Origin: Micromonospora olivasterospora
Lineage (GTDB): Bacteria; Actinomycetota; Actinomycetes; Mycobacteriales; Micromonosporaceae
Assembly: GCF_007830265.1 (NCBI RefSeq)
Contig: NZ_VLKE01000001.1
Coordinates: 248,001-312,000, forward strand
DNA length: 64,000 bases
Direction of reading: 5' to 3'
The translations under genes and the position numbers were made by a program. The notes below the pieces were generated by a model. The model was not told the origin of the DNA. It did no database searches and was given only the letters and a program-made list of their open reading frames with translations. Positions 8,306-17,220 of this stretch are shown piece by piece. Within the stretch, counting starts at the first letter, position 1; every line of letters starts with the position of its first letter.

Positions 8306-9205
8306 ATGACCGGATCTCAATCGGCCGAAACCGATGTTCTCCAGCAAGGCTTCACCTTCCTGGAGGGCCCGCGGTGGCACGACGGTGAAATCTGGGTGTC
8401 AGACATGGACGGTCTCGCCGTGCACGCCGTGGACGTGGCGGGGAACGTCCGGACCGTGACCGAGGTGCCTGGGCGTCCGTCTGGTCTCGGCTGGCTGCCG
8501 GACGGGCGCCTGCTCGTGGTCTCCATGGCGGACCGCGCGATCCTCCGGCTGGATCCGGACGGGCTCACCGTGCACAGCGACCTCTCCGCGCTGGCGGCCC
8601 ACGACCTCAACGACATGTGGGTCGATCGCGACGGCCGGGCCTACATCAGCGAGATGGGGGTCGACATCGAGTCGTTCCTGGCCGCGAACTCACAGGCGGT
8701 GACGAAGGGCGACATGGGCGCGCTCGCCACCGCGGACGTGCCCACGGCGAAGCTGTTCCGCGTCGACCCGGACGGATCCGTCGCCGAGGTGGCGGCGGAC
8801 CTGCGCTTCCCCAACGGCGTCACGGTCAGCCCGGACGGCGAGCAGCTGGTCGTCGCGGAAACGCTCGGCCAGCGGCTGTCCGTGTACGACCTGCGGGACG
8901 GACGGCTGGCCGGCAGGCGAACGGCATCTCTCGGATTCCTGCCGGACGGGATCTCGGCGATGGACGAGGAAGGGTGCGTCTGGGTGGCGAGCCCGTTCAC
9001 CAACAGCGCGGAACGGGTCACGCTCGACGGCCAGAGCGCGGGCCGAGTCCGCAGCGACCGAATGGTGATCGCCTGCGACCTCGGCGGACCGGACGGGCGA
9101 ACGCTGGCCCTGTGCACCGCACCCGGCGCCGATCGCACGGCGACCGTGCGCGAGTCGCGGCTGGAGACCGCGGTGGTGAGCATCCCGAGACGGGTGGTGC
9201 CGTAA
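8306..9205 (+). CDS. SMP-30/gluconolactonase/LRE-family protein
   Basis: This is a predicted six-bladed beta-propeller hydrolase of about 299 residues (lactonase type, metal dependent). Features are the N-terminal FTFLEGPRWHDGEIWVSDM, the repeated blade signatures PDGRLLV, RVDPDGS and RFPNGVTVSPDG, and the acidic metal-binding positions E (LEGP), N (HDLND) and D (PDGI) of the SGL family. The ATG at 8306 is preferred because GGAGAG stands just upstream; a GTG at 8282 is possible. It follows the terpene synthase by 94 bp on the same strand and may be cotranscribed. A role in opening or forming a lactone on the diterpenoid is inference only. Confidence 0.85.
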   Translation: MTGSQSAETDVLQQGFTFLEGPRWHDGEIWVSDMDGLAVHAVDVAGNVRTVTEVPGRPSGLGWLPDGRLLVVSMADRAILRLDPDGLTVHSDLSALAAHDLNDMWVDRDGRAYISEMGVDIESFLAANSQAVTKGDMGALATADVPTAKLFRVDPDGSVAEVAADLRFPNGVTVSPDGEQLVVAETLGQRLSVYDLRDGRLAGRRTASLGFLPDGISAMDEEGCVWVASPFTNSAERVTLDGQSAGRVRSDRMVIACDLGGPDGRTLALCTAPGADRTATVRESRLETAVVSIPRRVVP

Positions 9206-9645
9206 GAGGTCCTAACAAAATGATCAACGTGGTGGCGTGTACGGTGCCAAAACTAGATTCCGGCTGCTCACCAGCGGGTTCAAGGATTCGTTCAGGCGGC
9301 TCGATGGTACTCGTTGATGATTCCTCCCAGCCGCCGTCGGCGTCGAACGACGCCGTCGATCGGCACGGCGACGCCCGGGTCATGGTTGGGTGGCACCTGT
9401 CCGTGGCCTTGGTGCGGCCGGTGATCATTGAAGTGTCGGACGTATTCGGTCAGTACCGTCCTGGCGTGCCGTTCGCCGTAGATGAGGAGGTGGTCTGTGC
9501 ACTCCTCGCGCATGCTGCGGCCCCAGCGCTCCACGAAACAGTTCGCCCTCGGTGTGCGCGGCGGCGTCTTCACCACCCGTATGCCGTCTGCGGTCAGGAC
9601 CGCGTCGAAGGTCCGCCCGTACTTGGTGTCGCGGTCGCGGATTAG

Positions 9646-11025
9646 TACTGCAACGGCGGGTCGTGGCTTCGGCTGCTGATCGTTCGTTGACTGGTTGTGG
9701 TGGATGCGCAGTTGGTCGGGTCGTGGGATGCCGGGTTGGAGGAGTTGTTCTTCCGGTTCTCGCATCGGTTTACTCGAGTGGAGCCGCGGCGGCGGGCGTG
9801 GGCGTATGTGCGGGGGTTGCTGGCGCCGTTGGAGCGGCGCAACGGCTGGACCCTCGCGGAGCAGGCTGGGCATGTCTCGCCGGACGGGTTGCAGGGCATG
9901 TTGTGCAGCGCGGCGTGGGACCGGGACGCGGTCCGCGATGACGTACGCGACTACGTCGTGGAGCAGATCGGCGATGCGGCCGGGGTGCTCGTCGCCGACG
10001 AGACCGGGTTCGTCAAGAAGGGCCGCGCCTCGGCGGGGGTCCAACGGCAGTATTCAGGCACGGCGGGCAAGACGGAGAACTGCCAGATCGGCACGTTCCT
10101 GTGCTACGCCACGAGTCGGGGCCGGGCGTTGATCGACCGGGAGTTGTACCTGCCCAAGTCGTGGACCGGCGACCGGGACCGGTGCCGAGCGGCGGCGATC
10201 CCGGATGAGGTCGAGTTCGCCACGAAGCCGCAGCAGGCTCGGGCCATGCTGGAGCGGGCGATCACCGCCGGGGTGCCGTTTTCGTGGTTCACCGCCGACG
10301 AGGCCTACGGGCAGAACCCCGGCCTGCGGGGCTGGCTGGAGGAGCAGGACATCGCGTATGTGATGGCCACCCGATGCGACGACGAGGTGCCCTCCGGGTT
10401 GCATACCACCACCCGCGTCGATGAGCTGATCGCCAGAGTACGTGCGGGCGCGTGGCAGCGGCTGTCGTGCGGCGATGGCGCGCACGGACCACGCCGCTAC
10501 GACTGGGCCCGGGTGCCGATCCGCCGCACCTTCGCCCACGGCCGCCGCGGCTGGGTCCTGGCCCGACGCTCGATCAGCGACCCTAGCGACATCGCCTACT
10601 ACGTCTGCTTCGGCCCCCGCGGCATCCGACTGCGGGAACTCGTGCGGGTCGCCGGTAGCCGTTGGTCGGTGGAGGAATCGTTCCAGACCGCGAAGAACGA
10701 GGTCGGCCTGGACCAGTACCAGGTCCGCCGCTACGACGCCTGGTACGGCCACATCACCCTGGCCATGGCCGCTGCCGCGTTCCTCGTCGTCACCCGCGCC
10801 CGCGAAGCCGCAAAGGGGGCACCACCGGCAGCGAGGGCAGCCTGATCCCGCTGAGCAGCAACGAGATCCGCCACCTGTTCGCCCACCTCGTCCTGACCAT
10901 CCGCCACCACGCCAGCCACATCCTGCACTGGTCCAACTTCCGCCGCCTACGCCAGGAACAAGCCCGAGCCGCCCACTACCGCAAACGACTCGAACCGCCA
11001 TAAGTCACGACCCGCCGTTGCAGTA
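9646..11025 (+). mobile_element. IS701-family element (1380 bp) with TTAG target duplication
   Basis: Both termini read TACTGCAACGGCGGGTCGTG inward, a perfect 20-bp inverted repeat. TTAG stands at 9642-9645 and 11026-11029, matching the 4-bp YTAR target duplication known for IS701. It sits inside the integrase-core transposase pseudogene, and joining the flanks restores that frame (RFLI-RDRD). Confidence 0.93.
9697..11003 (+). CDS. IS701-family transposase, reading frame shifts near 10815
   Basis: The main frame (GTG at 9697) gives 382 residues: [21 protein letters not shown], then the DDE region with [23 protein letters not shown] (first Asp), [15 protein letters not shown] (second Asp) and [24 protein letters not shown] (Glu). 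It stops at 10845 with a non-family tail. The usual IS701 C-terminus ([16 protein letters not shown] through [20 protein letters not shown]) is found in the -1 frame up to 11003. The change occurs in GCAAAGGGGGCA near 10813-10824. This is either programmed -1 frameshifting or a one-base indel in the G-run. All three catalytic residues precede the shift. Confidence 0.85.
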
Positions 11026-11740
11026 TTAGGAACCGGAAGTCGTTGGTGCGTTCTCCGAGGTCCATGAGCAGGTTGCGGGCCTGCTGGGTCACCCATGCCT
11101 GGGTCGGGTGCTCGGTCACGCCGAGCAGGTGTACCCGGCGGGTGGCGATCTCCATGACGACCAGCACGTACAGCCGGCGCAGCCACACGGTCTCGACGTG
11201 GAAGAAGTCGGTGGCCAGCAGACCGGTGGCCTGGACGCGCAGGAACGTCCGCCAAGACGTGTCGGTCTGGCGGGGTGCGGGGCCGAGGCGGCCACGGGCC
11301 AGGATTCGGCGGATGGTGCCAAGGCCGACGCGGTGGCCCAGTCCGAGCATCTCGCCCTGAATTCTCTTGTGGTCCCAGCGGGGGTTGTCCCGGGCCATCC
11401 GGCGGATGAGCTCGCGGATCTCGTCGCTGACAGGCGGTCGGCCGCCGCAGTGGGGGTAGGTCCAGCGGCGTTGGACCAGCCGGGGGTGCCAGGCCAGCAG
11501 GGTCGCCGGGGTCACGATCCGGTGGATGCGGACCGCGCGGGGCAGGCGGCGGGCCAGCGCGGACAGGATCGCCCGGTCTGGCCAGGACAGTCGTGGTCGG
11601 CCGTGGGGACCTGACGGCGCAGCACCGCGACCTCGTGGCGCAGGGCCAGCAGCTCCGCGAGCACCGCGCGGTCGCTGCGCGCCGCGAGGAGCAGACCGTC
11701 GAACAGGCGGATCGCGACCAGATAGATCAGCTGGAAGACC

Positions 11741-12330
11741 ATGACCACGAAGGTGCCTCATTCCCATGAAGCCCCAGCTCACTGCAGGTGCGACAGGTAT
11801 TGGCACCGTACAGGCTCGCATTTCCGCACCGCATGGCTCATCGAATTGGATGGCCGCATGAGGATTCCGCCGCTCGCGTTCAGACTACTCTATCGCACCC
11901 GTAGGGTGTACTGGCAGATCGCCAAACCGACTACCTACGGCGTGAAAGCGCTGATCATTCACCCGGTCGACGCTAACCGAGTGCTCCTCGTCCAACACAG
12001 CTACGGCGACCGATCCCTGTGGAGCCTGCCGGGAGGCGGATACAAGCCAGCCCGGGAGACCCCAGAGCAAGCGGCCAGGCGTGAGTGCATCGAGGAACTG
12101 GGCGTCGAGTTGGACTCGTTCGCCCTTGTGCTTAGGAACGTGTGACCAGCAGCGGGGGCAAACGGGGACACCTGAGGATTATCCGTCTGCACGCGACCTC
12201 GGACAAAATCAGCCCCAATGGGGAGATATCCGAAGCCCGATGGGTAGCCGTCGACCTTACGGACCTACCTGACAACCCAACGGTCTCCAAGTGGGTGCGT
12301 TCGGCCCTAAAAGCACATGGACAGGCCTGA
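11741..12330 (+). pseudogene. Nudix hydrolase, frameshifted
   Basis: The first frame (11741-12145) contains an exact Nudix box, GYKPARETPEQAARRECIEE followed by LGV, fitting GX5EX7REUXEEXGU, preceded by LLVQHSYGDRSLWSLPGGG. It stops after ALVLRNV. The rest of the fold (GKRGHLRIIRLHA, then NGEISEARWVAVDLTDLP) continues in the -1 frame at 12142-12330. A single indel near 12142 therefore breaks the gene, unless it is a sequencing error. The start is uncertain: ATG 11741 lies against the transposase start, and ATG 11858 ([10 protein letters not shown]) is a good alternative. Substrate unknown; such enzymes cleave nucleoside diphosphate derivatives. Confidence 0.75.
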
Positions 12331-12481
12331 ACTCAATCTTTCACCCGTGCGCGACGTGGGCGAGGTGGTGGGATTCGCCTTCCTCGCGGCTGACTGCTTC
12401 GCGCGGTCGCGGTGCCGCGACCTGCGGGGTTCCGAACCCGGTCATGGTGGCTGACCGGCCAGATGCGGTGCCCGACAGGGA

Positions 12482-13065
12482 ATGCCGGCACCATCGTTAC
12501 TCGCGTCGCTCCACCTGATCTGCCTCGTGTTCTGCCGGATCGCCGGCTGGCTGCCCCTGCTCGCTCGGGCCACCGCAGCCAAGGACCTGAAGATTCTGGT
12601 CCTGCGCCACGAGAACGCGGTCCTGCGCCGACAGAACCCCAAGCCTGGGACTGGGCCGACCGCGCCGCCGCTCGCCGCCCTGATCAGGCTCCTATCCCAG
12701 GCGTTGAAGGCCCATCGGCTCGTAAACCCAGCCACAGTCCTTCGCTGGCATCGGCGGCCGGTCGCCCGCCGCTGGACGTATCCCCACCGGCTCGACGCCC
12801 ACCAATCGAACCCGCGCTGGCCGAGCAGATGGCGCAGGGCAACCCGGGCTGGGGCAACCAGCGGATTCAAGGAGAACTGCTCGGCCTTGGCCACCGAATC
12901 AGCGCGTCCACCATCCGCCGGACCCTCGAACGACTAGACATACCACCAACACCGGTCCGCCGCGACCACACCACCTGGCGACGATTCCTGCGCACCGAGG
13001 TCACAGACCGCATGCTCATCTTCGGCGAACGGCATCTGCGCCGCACGCTCGATGGACAGCAACAC
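12482..13065 (+). pseudogene. Decayed integrase-core transposase remnant
   Basis: This is a second copy of the rve-type transposase at 9292-11748. MPAPSLLASLHLICLVFCRI and LKILVLRHENAVLRRQNPK run in one frame to WTYPHRLDAH near 12800. The frame then changes, and GNPGWGNQRIQGELLGLGHR follows in another. After TWRRFLRTEV it jumps directly to TDRMLIFGERHLRRTLDG, so the whole catalytic core is deleted. Non-functional. Confidence 0.75.
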
Positions 13066-13617
13066 AGAACATGCCCCTTCTGTCCGAAATCGTCTACCGT
13101 TAAGAGGTCCAGCAGCTACCACAACGACGCCGGTGCAGTACACCTACCAGGCAACTCACAGCGGAGGCAACCAAAATCGGCTCGGCAAACCACCCGAGTC
13201 AAGGGTTCCAGCAGCGCCTCACACGCCACCATATCGGGCGAGATCAATAAAATGAGGGCTCCCACAAGTCGCTGACCTGCGGAAACCCTTTCGCTGTCGG
13301 GACGGCCGGATTCGAACCGACGACCCCTTGACCCCCAGTTACATAACAGTTGTGTCACGCCATGTCAGACCATGCCGATAAGTGCGAAATTCAGGACAGT
13401 CCGACAGTGGACGACACCGCGACGCCGGCTCATGCCGGGCCTTTCCCTCCCCGGGCATCAAGCCTGTGACCAGGGCCGTGACCACAGCCAGTCAAGTGCG
13501 CAGGCTGCCGTTTAATGCCAGCCAAACAAGGTTGGCCAGGATAAACCAACCTTCGAATGCGATCCACCTGGCCTTTCTCGTGTGGTGCTGCCTTGCCTCG
13601 TGAACTTCTATCGATGT
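13066..13617. other. Non-coding stretch with island-end repeat
   Basis: Apart from the tRNA-derived 44-bp repeat at 13296-13339, no convincing gene is seen. The GTGACACAACTG-containing segment right after the repeat is rich in short inverted repeats, as often found next to integrase core sites. A short hydrophobic reading (WFILANLVWLALNG, minus strand near 13500-13560) has no start or homologue that I recognise. Confidence 0.4.
13296..13339 (-). repeat. tRNA-Pro(GGG) 3' fragment, left island boundary (att-like)
   Basis: On the minus strand the 44 bp read from the anticodon loop (CTGGGGG, anticodon GGG) through the variable loop and the T arm (GTCGG-TTCGAAT-CCGGC) to the acceptor strand CGTCCCGAC. 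An identical 44-bp copy lies at 49537-49580 in the same orientation. The 5' half of the tRNA is missing at both copies, so neither is a functional gene. Integration at tRNA 3' ends is the rule for pSAM2-type elements. Confidence 0.8.
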
Positions 13618-13633
13618 TGACGGTGACGGCAAC
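13618..13633 (+). repeat. AICE-end repeat L3 (TGACRGC type)
   Basis: TGACGGTGACGGCAAC is a shortened version of the two-part TGACRGC...GTGACRGCAAC motif found at the outer ends of both AICEs (17462, 26316, 27306, 34755). Upstream, GTTCTATCGATGT resembles the L2 context. Confidence 0.5.
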
Positions 13634-13681
13634 CTGGGGAAACAACCGCGACCGGCGGCGGCCGAAGCATCGACGGACGCG

Positions 13682-13800
13682 CTATCCAAGGTACGGGATG
13701 TCGCGGAGCTGGGTGTGGTGGTGGAGGCGGACGGTGTCGTGGATGGGGTGGTCGAACTCGGCGGGGTGGGTGAAGCGGACGTCAGCCGCCTGGTACGCCC
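13682..13800 (-). pseudogene. C-terminal remnant of an AICE Nudix gene
   Basis: On the minus strand the sequence ends PIHDTVRLHHHTQLRDIPYLG-stop. It matches the end of the intact Nudix protein at 27377-27850 (PIHDTVRLRLHHHAEHRDTPYLG) and includes the preceding RFTHPAEFDH. Only about 40 residues remain; everything upstream is lost. With the L3 repeat beside it, this marks the stump of a third AICE. Confidence 0.7.
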
Positions 13801-13905
13801 TCCGCCCATCGAGGAGTCGAGGCCGTCGCTCCGTTTCGGGGTGGCGGCGGTGTCGCGTTGAAGCTCTTCTCGATCAGGAACGCCGGCGGCGTCCAACGGC
13901 CCCGC

Positions 13906-14328
13906 TCAGTCAAGGCGTGCGCAGACCACCCACAACTCGTATTCCTCTGCCGTTACCCCGCATACGACATCCCCGACCAGGGACATTGCGACAAACTCCG
14001 GCTCGCCCGGATTCGGACCGAGGGCGTCGAGCACCAGTGGCCCATCTGGCAGCCGAACCACCACCCAACCCCCGTCGTCATCCTGCCTCGTCAGGCTGAT
14101 CAGCAAGGTGCCATCGCCACTCGCCAAGCCACGCTCGTGCACCAATCGGCGCCACTGGCGCTCCACCTGTTCCACTGCATCGTTCGCGGTAAGTGCGACC
14201 GACCATTCGGGCCGGGCCAGCGAACTGACGATCGGCTTCCAGGCCGCCTGCTCGGATGCCAACCCTTCCGCTATGTCAGATGCTTCGAGCACCTGGAAAC
14301 CGGCCGCTCTCAAACGACTTCTAATCAC
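13906..14328 (-). CDS. Putative immunity protein for orphan toxin tip 2
   Basis: A 140-residue soluble acidic protein starts at GTG (VIRSRLRAAGFQVLEASD). It includes TLLISLTRQDDDGGWVVVRLPDGPLVLDALGP and ends YELWVVCARLD. No family is recognised with confidence. It is called an immunity protein from context: it lies 32 bp downstream of a toxin tip that begins at the end of a Hint domain, on the same strand. The same arrangement is seen for the other two tips of the island. No signal peptide or membrane segment is seen, as expected for a cytosolic antitoxin. Confidence 0.5.
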   Translation of the reverse strand: MIRSRLRAAGFQVLEASDIAEGLASEQAAWKPIVSSLARPEWSVALTANDAVEQVERQWRRLVHERGLASGDGTLLISLTRQDDDGGWVVVRLPDGPLVLDALGPNPGEPEFVAMSLVGDVVCGVTAEEYELWVVCARLD

Positions 14329-14360
14329 TTATATGCCATTCATTCTCGATTTAGCAGCCC

Positions 14361-14672
14361 TTACTCCCGGTAGTACATGTGGTGTGACCCCCCGATTGCG
14401 CCGTAGCGCTCATATTCTTTGCCACCACCCCAGCCAAAGTCGACTCCCGACTGGCTCGGATTACCCTTGGGCTGCCCAGCGTGGAAGTGGGCATAAGGAG
14501 CATTCGGATCATTGGTGTGCTCCACAATCAAGCGTGATCCTACCCCGTCCATTTCGTGCTGCTCGTAATTGCCGTGCGTGCCCGGGTTGTCCTCGAACCG
14601 GTACCCCTCCTGTCCTCGGCGGGCCCGGTCACCGCCAACCTCCCAACGGAGATCGGGCTCCCTGTCTAGGGC
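14361..14672 (-). pseudogene. Orphan Rhs-type toxin tip 2, C-terminal part (split by IS5/IS4)
   Basis: The minus-strand frame reads DREPDLRWEVGGDRARRG...EGYRFEDNPGTHGNYEQHE...YAHFHAGQPKGNPSQSG...IGGSHHMYYRE. It ends at 14361 and is cut at the CTAG where an IS5 element entered. Joining it to 17225-17360 through one CTAG gives a continuous frame, ARAGVPL-DREPDLRW, starting from a Hint-domain end. The many conserved-looking His residues (GTHGNYEQH, HFH, SHH) suggest a nuclease-like toxin, but no family is assigned. The local GC content is lower than in the surroundings. Confidence 0.65.
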
Positions 14673-16259
14673 CAAGGCCGGGTAGTTAGGCGGCGGGCGT
14701 GGCTGTCAAGCCGATGGGCCCGGGGGCGGTAAAAGCAACGGAACTCCGGTAGAACTGGCGGTCGACCAAGATCCACCGTTTCTGCCCGGGAGTTCCGTTG
14801 CCGGATCATTCTGCCCTGTCCCGCACTGTGGCCGCCATCACCCGCACTGTCCGGGTCGCGGCGGGAGTGTTCGCCCCGGGCCATCTCGGGGAACTCACCT
14901 CGATCGTGCCCTTTGAACTCGTCGATGCGGTGCTGGCCGAGACCGGTACGGTGCAGGCAAGACTACGGAACCTGCCGTCCCGGGTCGGGGTGTACTTCGT
15001 GCTGGCGATGTGCCTGTTCCCGGAGGTCGGCTACCGGCGGGTCTGGGCCAAGATGATCGCCGGGCTGGTGGGGCTGGTCGTGGTCGTCCCATCGGGTAAA
15101 GGGCTACGTGACCTGCGCCGCCGCGTCGGTCCCGCTCCGGTGAAGGCCCTCTTCGAGGTCCTCGCCGGGCCTCTCGCGCAGCCACACACTCCCGGGGTGC
15201 GGTTCGGCCGCTATCGCACGGTGTCCTTCGACGGTTGTACCTCCCAACGCACCGCCGACACCGCCCGCAACCGTGCCTGGCTCGGCAAACGCACCGGAAA
15301 CGGCTACCCGGCGGTGGAGTTGATGACGCTGGTCGAGACCGGCACCCGCGGCATGCTCGGTGCGGTGTTCGGACCGACCGCCGAGGGCGAGACCAGCTAC
15401 GCCAGCAAACTGCTGCATCTGCTGGATGCCGGCATGCTCGTGCTGTGGGACAAGGGCTTCGACTCCAACATGTTCCTGACCGCGGTCGCCGGCACCGGCG
15501 CCCAATTCCTGGGCCGGCTGCGCGGCAACCGCCGCCTGCCGGTCCTGGCCCGCCTCGACGACGGCTCATACCTGAGCGTCCTCAACCACGTCCCCGTCCG
15601 GGTCATCGACGCCACCGTCACCGTCACCTGCGCCGACGCCACCACCTACACCGGCGTCTACCGCCTCGTCACCTCCCTGCGCGACCCCCGCCGGCACCCG
15701 GCACACCGCCTGGTCGAGCTCTATCACCAGCGCTGGGAACACGAATCGGCGTACTACGCCCTGCGCCACACCATCCTGCACGGACGAATCCTGCGCTCCG
15801 GCGACCCGACCGGCATCCAGCAGGAACTGTGGGCACTGCTGACCGTCTACCAGGCGCTGCGCACCGCGATGGTCCACGCCACCGAAACCCGGCCCGGGAC
15901 CGACCCCGACCGGGCCAGCTTCACCATCGCCCTGCACACCGCCCGGGAACAACTCACCAACGCCGCCGACGTCCTGCCCGAGAACACCGACCTCACCGGC
16001 GCTATCGGCCGCGCCGTCCTCGCTGAACTCCTCCCACCACGCCGAGCACGCACCAGCACCCGCCGCGTCAAATCACCACTGTCCCGCTACGCCAAACACC
16101 CACCCGGCAGACCCACCACCAACCAGAAGATCACCAACCTCGCCATCACCATCCACGACGACACCACCGAACCACTCCCACCACCCACACCATCCCCACC
16201 CCGCAAACCCCGCAAACCCCGCTTGACAGCAGCCGCAACGCCCTAACTACCCGGCCTTG
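14673..16259 (+). mobile_element. IS4-family element, copy A (1587 bp), inserted into the end of IS5 copy 2
   Basis: The terminal inverted repeats begin CAAGGCCGGGTAGTTAGG at both ends. TGTCTAGGGC is present at 14663-14672 and 16260-16269, a 10-bp target duplication as is usual for IS4. The target is the outer edge of IS5 copy 2: CTAG plus its first three bases GGC. A copy with identical protein lies at 52281-53867. Confidence 0.93.
14798..16246 (+). CDS. IS4-family transposase (copy A)
   Basis: This 482-residue transposase has the IS4 N-terminal domain (VPFELVDAVLAETGTVQARL, then LPSRVGVYFVLAMCLFPEVG) followed by the DDE core. The core shows VSFDGCTSQRTADT (first Asp), VLWDKGFDSNMFL (second Asp) and YHQRWEHESAYYALR, the Y-x2-R-x3-E signature with the catalytic Glu. 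The C-terminal tail is Pro/Arg/Lys-rich. Length and motifs are intact, and the protein is identical to the copy at 52406-53854, so the element probably moved recently and may be active. Confidence 0.93.
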   Translation: MPDHSALSRTVAAITRTVRVAAGVFAPGHLGELTSIVPFELVDAVLAETGTVQARLRNLPSRVGVYFVLAMCLFPEVGYRRVWAKMIAGLVGLVVVVPSGKGLRDLRRRVGPAPVKALFEVLAGPLAQPHTPGVRFGRYRTVSFDGCTSQRTADTARNRAWLGKRTGNGYPAVELMTLVETGTRGMLGAVFGPTAEGETSYASKLLHLLDAGMLVLWDKGFDSNMFLTAVAGTGAQFLGRLRGNRRLPVLARLDDGSYLSVLNHVPVRVIDATVTVTCADATTYTGVYRLVTSLRDPRRHPAHRLVELYHQRWEHESAYYALRHTILHGRILRSGDPTGIQQELWALLTVYQALRTAMVHATETRPGTDPDRASFTIALHTAREQLTNAADVLPENTDLTGAIGRAVLAELLPPRRARTSTRRVKSPLSRYAKHPPGRPTTNQKITNLAITIHDDTTEPLPPPTPSPPRKPRKPRLTAAATP

Positions 16260-16266
16260 TGTCTAG

Positions 16267-17220
16267 GGCGTGTCTCGTGGATCTTCGGGGCGGGTTTTGG
16301 TAGATAGATTGGCGTGTCTCGACGGCATGAGTTGACCGATGACGAGTGGGCGCTTCTGGCGCCGTTGCTGCCAGCGGATCCGCCGCGTGGGGGCCGATGG
16401 CGTGACCATCGGACGACGGTCTCGGGGATCTTGTACCGGGAACGTACCGGGATTCCGTGGCGTGACCTGCCGGAGCGGTTCGGTCCGTGGAAGACGGTCT
16501 ACCAGCGCAAACGCAGGTGGGCGATGGACGGCACCTGGTCGCGGATCTGCGCGGCGTTGCGGATCGACTACGACGCCGAGGAAGGCGACGAGTGGACGGT
16601 CGGAGTGGACACCTCCTCGATCCGGGCGCACCAGCACGCGGCGGGTGCGCGGCACGCCTCAGCGGCTGATCACCCGAAAAGGGGGAAGCCGCCAGGGACG
16701 AAAAGGGCGGAAGGGAAGCCCTCGGCCGGTCCCGTGGCGGGTTGACCACCAAGCTGCGCCTGGCCGCTGACCGTCGTTGCCGTCCGATCGCCCGGCACAC
16801 CACGTGCGGGCAGCGGGCCGACTGTACCGGCTTCACGCAGGTCATGGCCGCTATCCGGATTCCCCGCCGGGTCGGCCGGCCGCGTATCCGCCCCGGGCAT
16901 GTCCTGGCTGACAAGGCGTACAGCTCGAAGGCCATCCGTTCTCACTTACGCCGCCGCGGCATCAAGGCCACGATCCCGATCAAGGCCGATCAGGCGGCCA
17001 ACCGTCGCAAGAAGGGATCCCGCGGCGGCCGGCCACCGACCTTCGACCGGGAGCGCTACAAGCAGCGCAACACCGCTGAGCGGGCGTTCAACAAGCTCAA
17101 GCAGTTCCGGGCGGTCGCGACCAGGTACGACAAGCGCGACTACATGTACCAGGCCACCGTCGACATCGCCACGATGAAGATCTGGCTACGTGACCTCACC
17201 CAAGATCGACGAGACACGGC
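16267..17220 (+). mobile_element. IS5-family element copy 2 (complete, CTAG target)
   Basis: The inverted repeats are GGCGTGTCTCGTGGATCTT on the left and the complement of GCCGTGTCTCGTCGATCTT on the right. CTAG stands immediately outside each end (16263-16266 and 17221-17224). The element interrupts orphan toxin tip 2. Its left edge was later duplicated by the IS4 insertion. Confidence 0.9.
16314..16745 (+). CDS. IS5 transposase orfA (copy 2)
   Basis: This 143-residue first frame (GTG start, MSRRHELTDDEWALLAPLLP) carries the DUF4096-type N-terminal domain and the first catalytic Asp (WTVGVDTSSIRAHQH). It overlaps orfB by 4 bp (TTGA). The -1 frame is open from 16670 onward. An A4G5 run (CCGAAAAGGGGGAAG, 16674-16688) and a second AAAAGGG at 16701-16707 are candidate slip sites. 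IS5 relatives of the IS427/IS1031 groups are known to make a fused transposase by such frameshifting. Confidence 0.88.
   Translation: MSRRHELTDDEWALLAPLLPADPPRGGRWRDHRTTVSGILYRERTGIPWRDLPERFGPWKTVYQRKRRWAMDGTWSRICAALRIDYDAEEGDEWTVGVDTSSIRAHQHAAGARHASAADHPKRGKPPGTKRAEGKPSAGPVAG

Larger units (their letters stand above)
9292..11748 (-). pseudogene. Integrase-core (IS481/IS3-like) transposase, split and frameshifted
   Basis: The gene reads on the minus strand from [20 protein letters not shown] at 11748. It shifts frame near 11600-11620 and continues as [18 protein letters not shown] through the HTH ([19 protein letters not shown]) and the first catalytic Asp ([12 protein letters not shown]) to NDFRFLI. 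There it is cut by an IS701 element at 9646-11025. After the element it resumes as [16 protein letters not shown] and ends [11 protein letters not shown] at 9292. So one frameshift and one insertion inactivate it. The family is the common actinobacterial rve-type transposase; a second ruined copy lies at 12482-13065. Confidence 0.85.

Noticed and set aside
13296..13339. A functional tRNA gene at either boundary repeat
   Set aside because: Only the part from the anticodon loop to the acceptor 3' end is present at both copies; D arm and acceptor 5' strand are missing.
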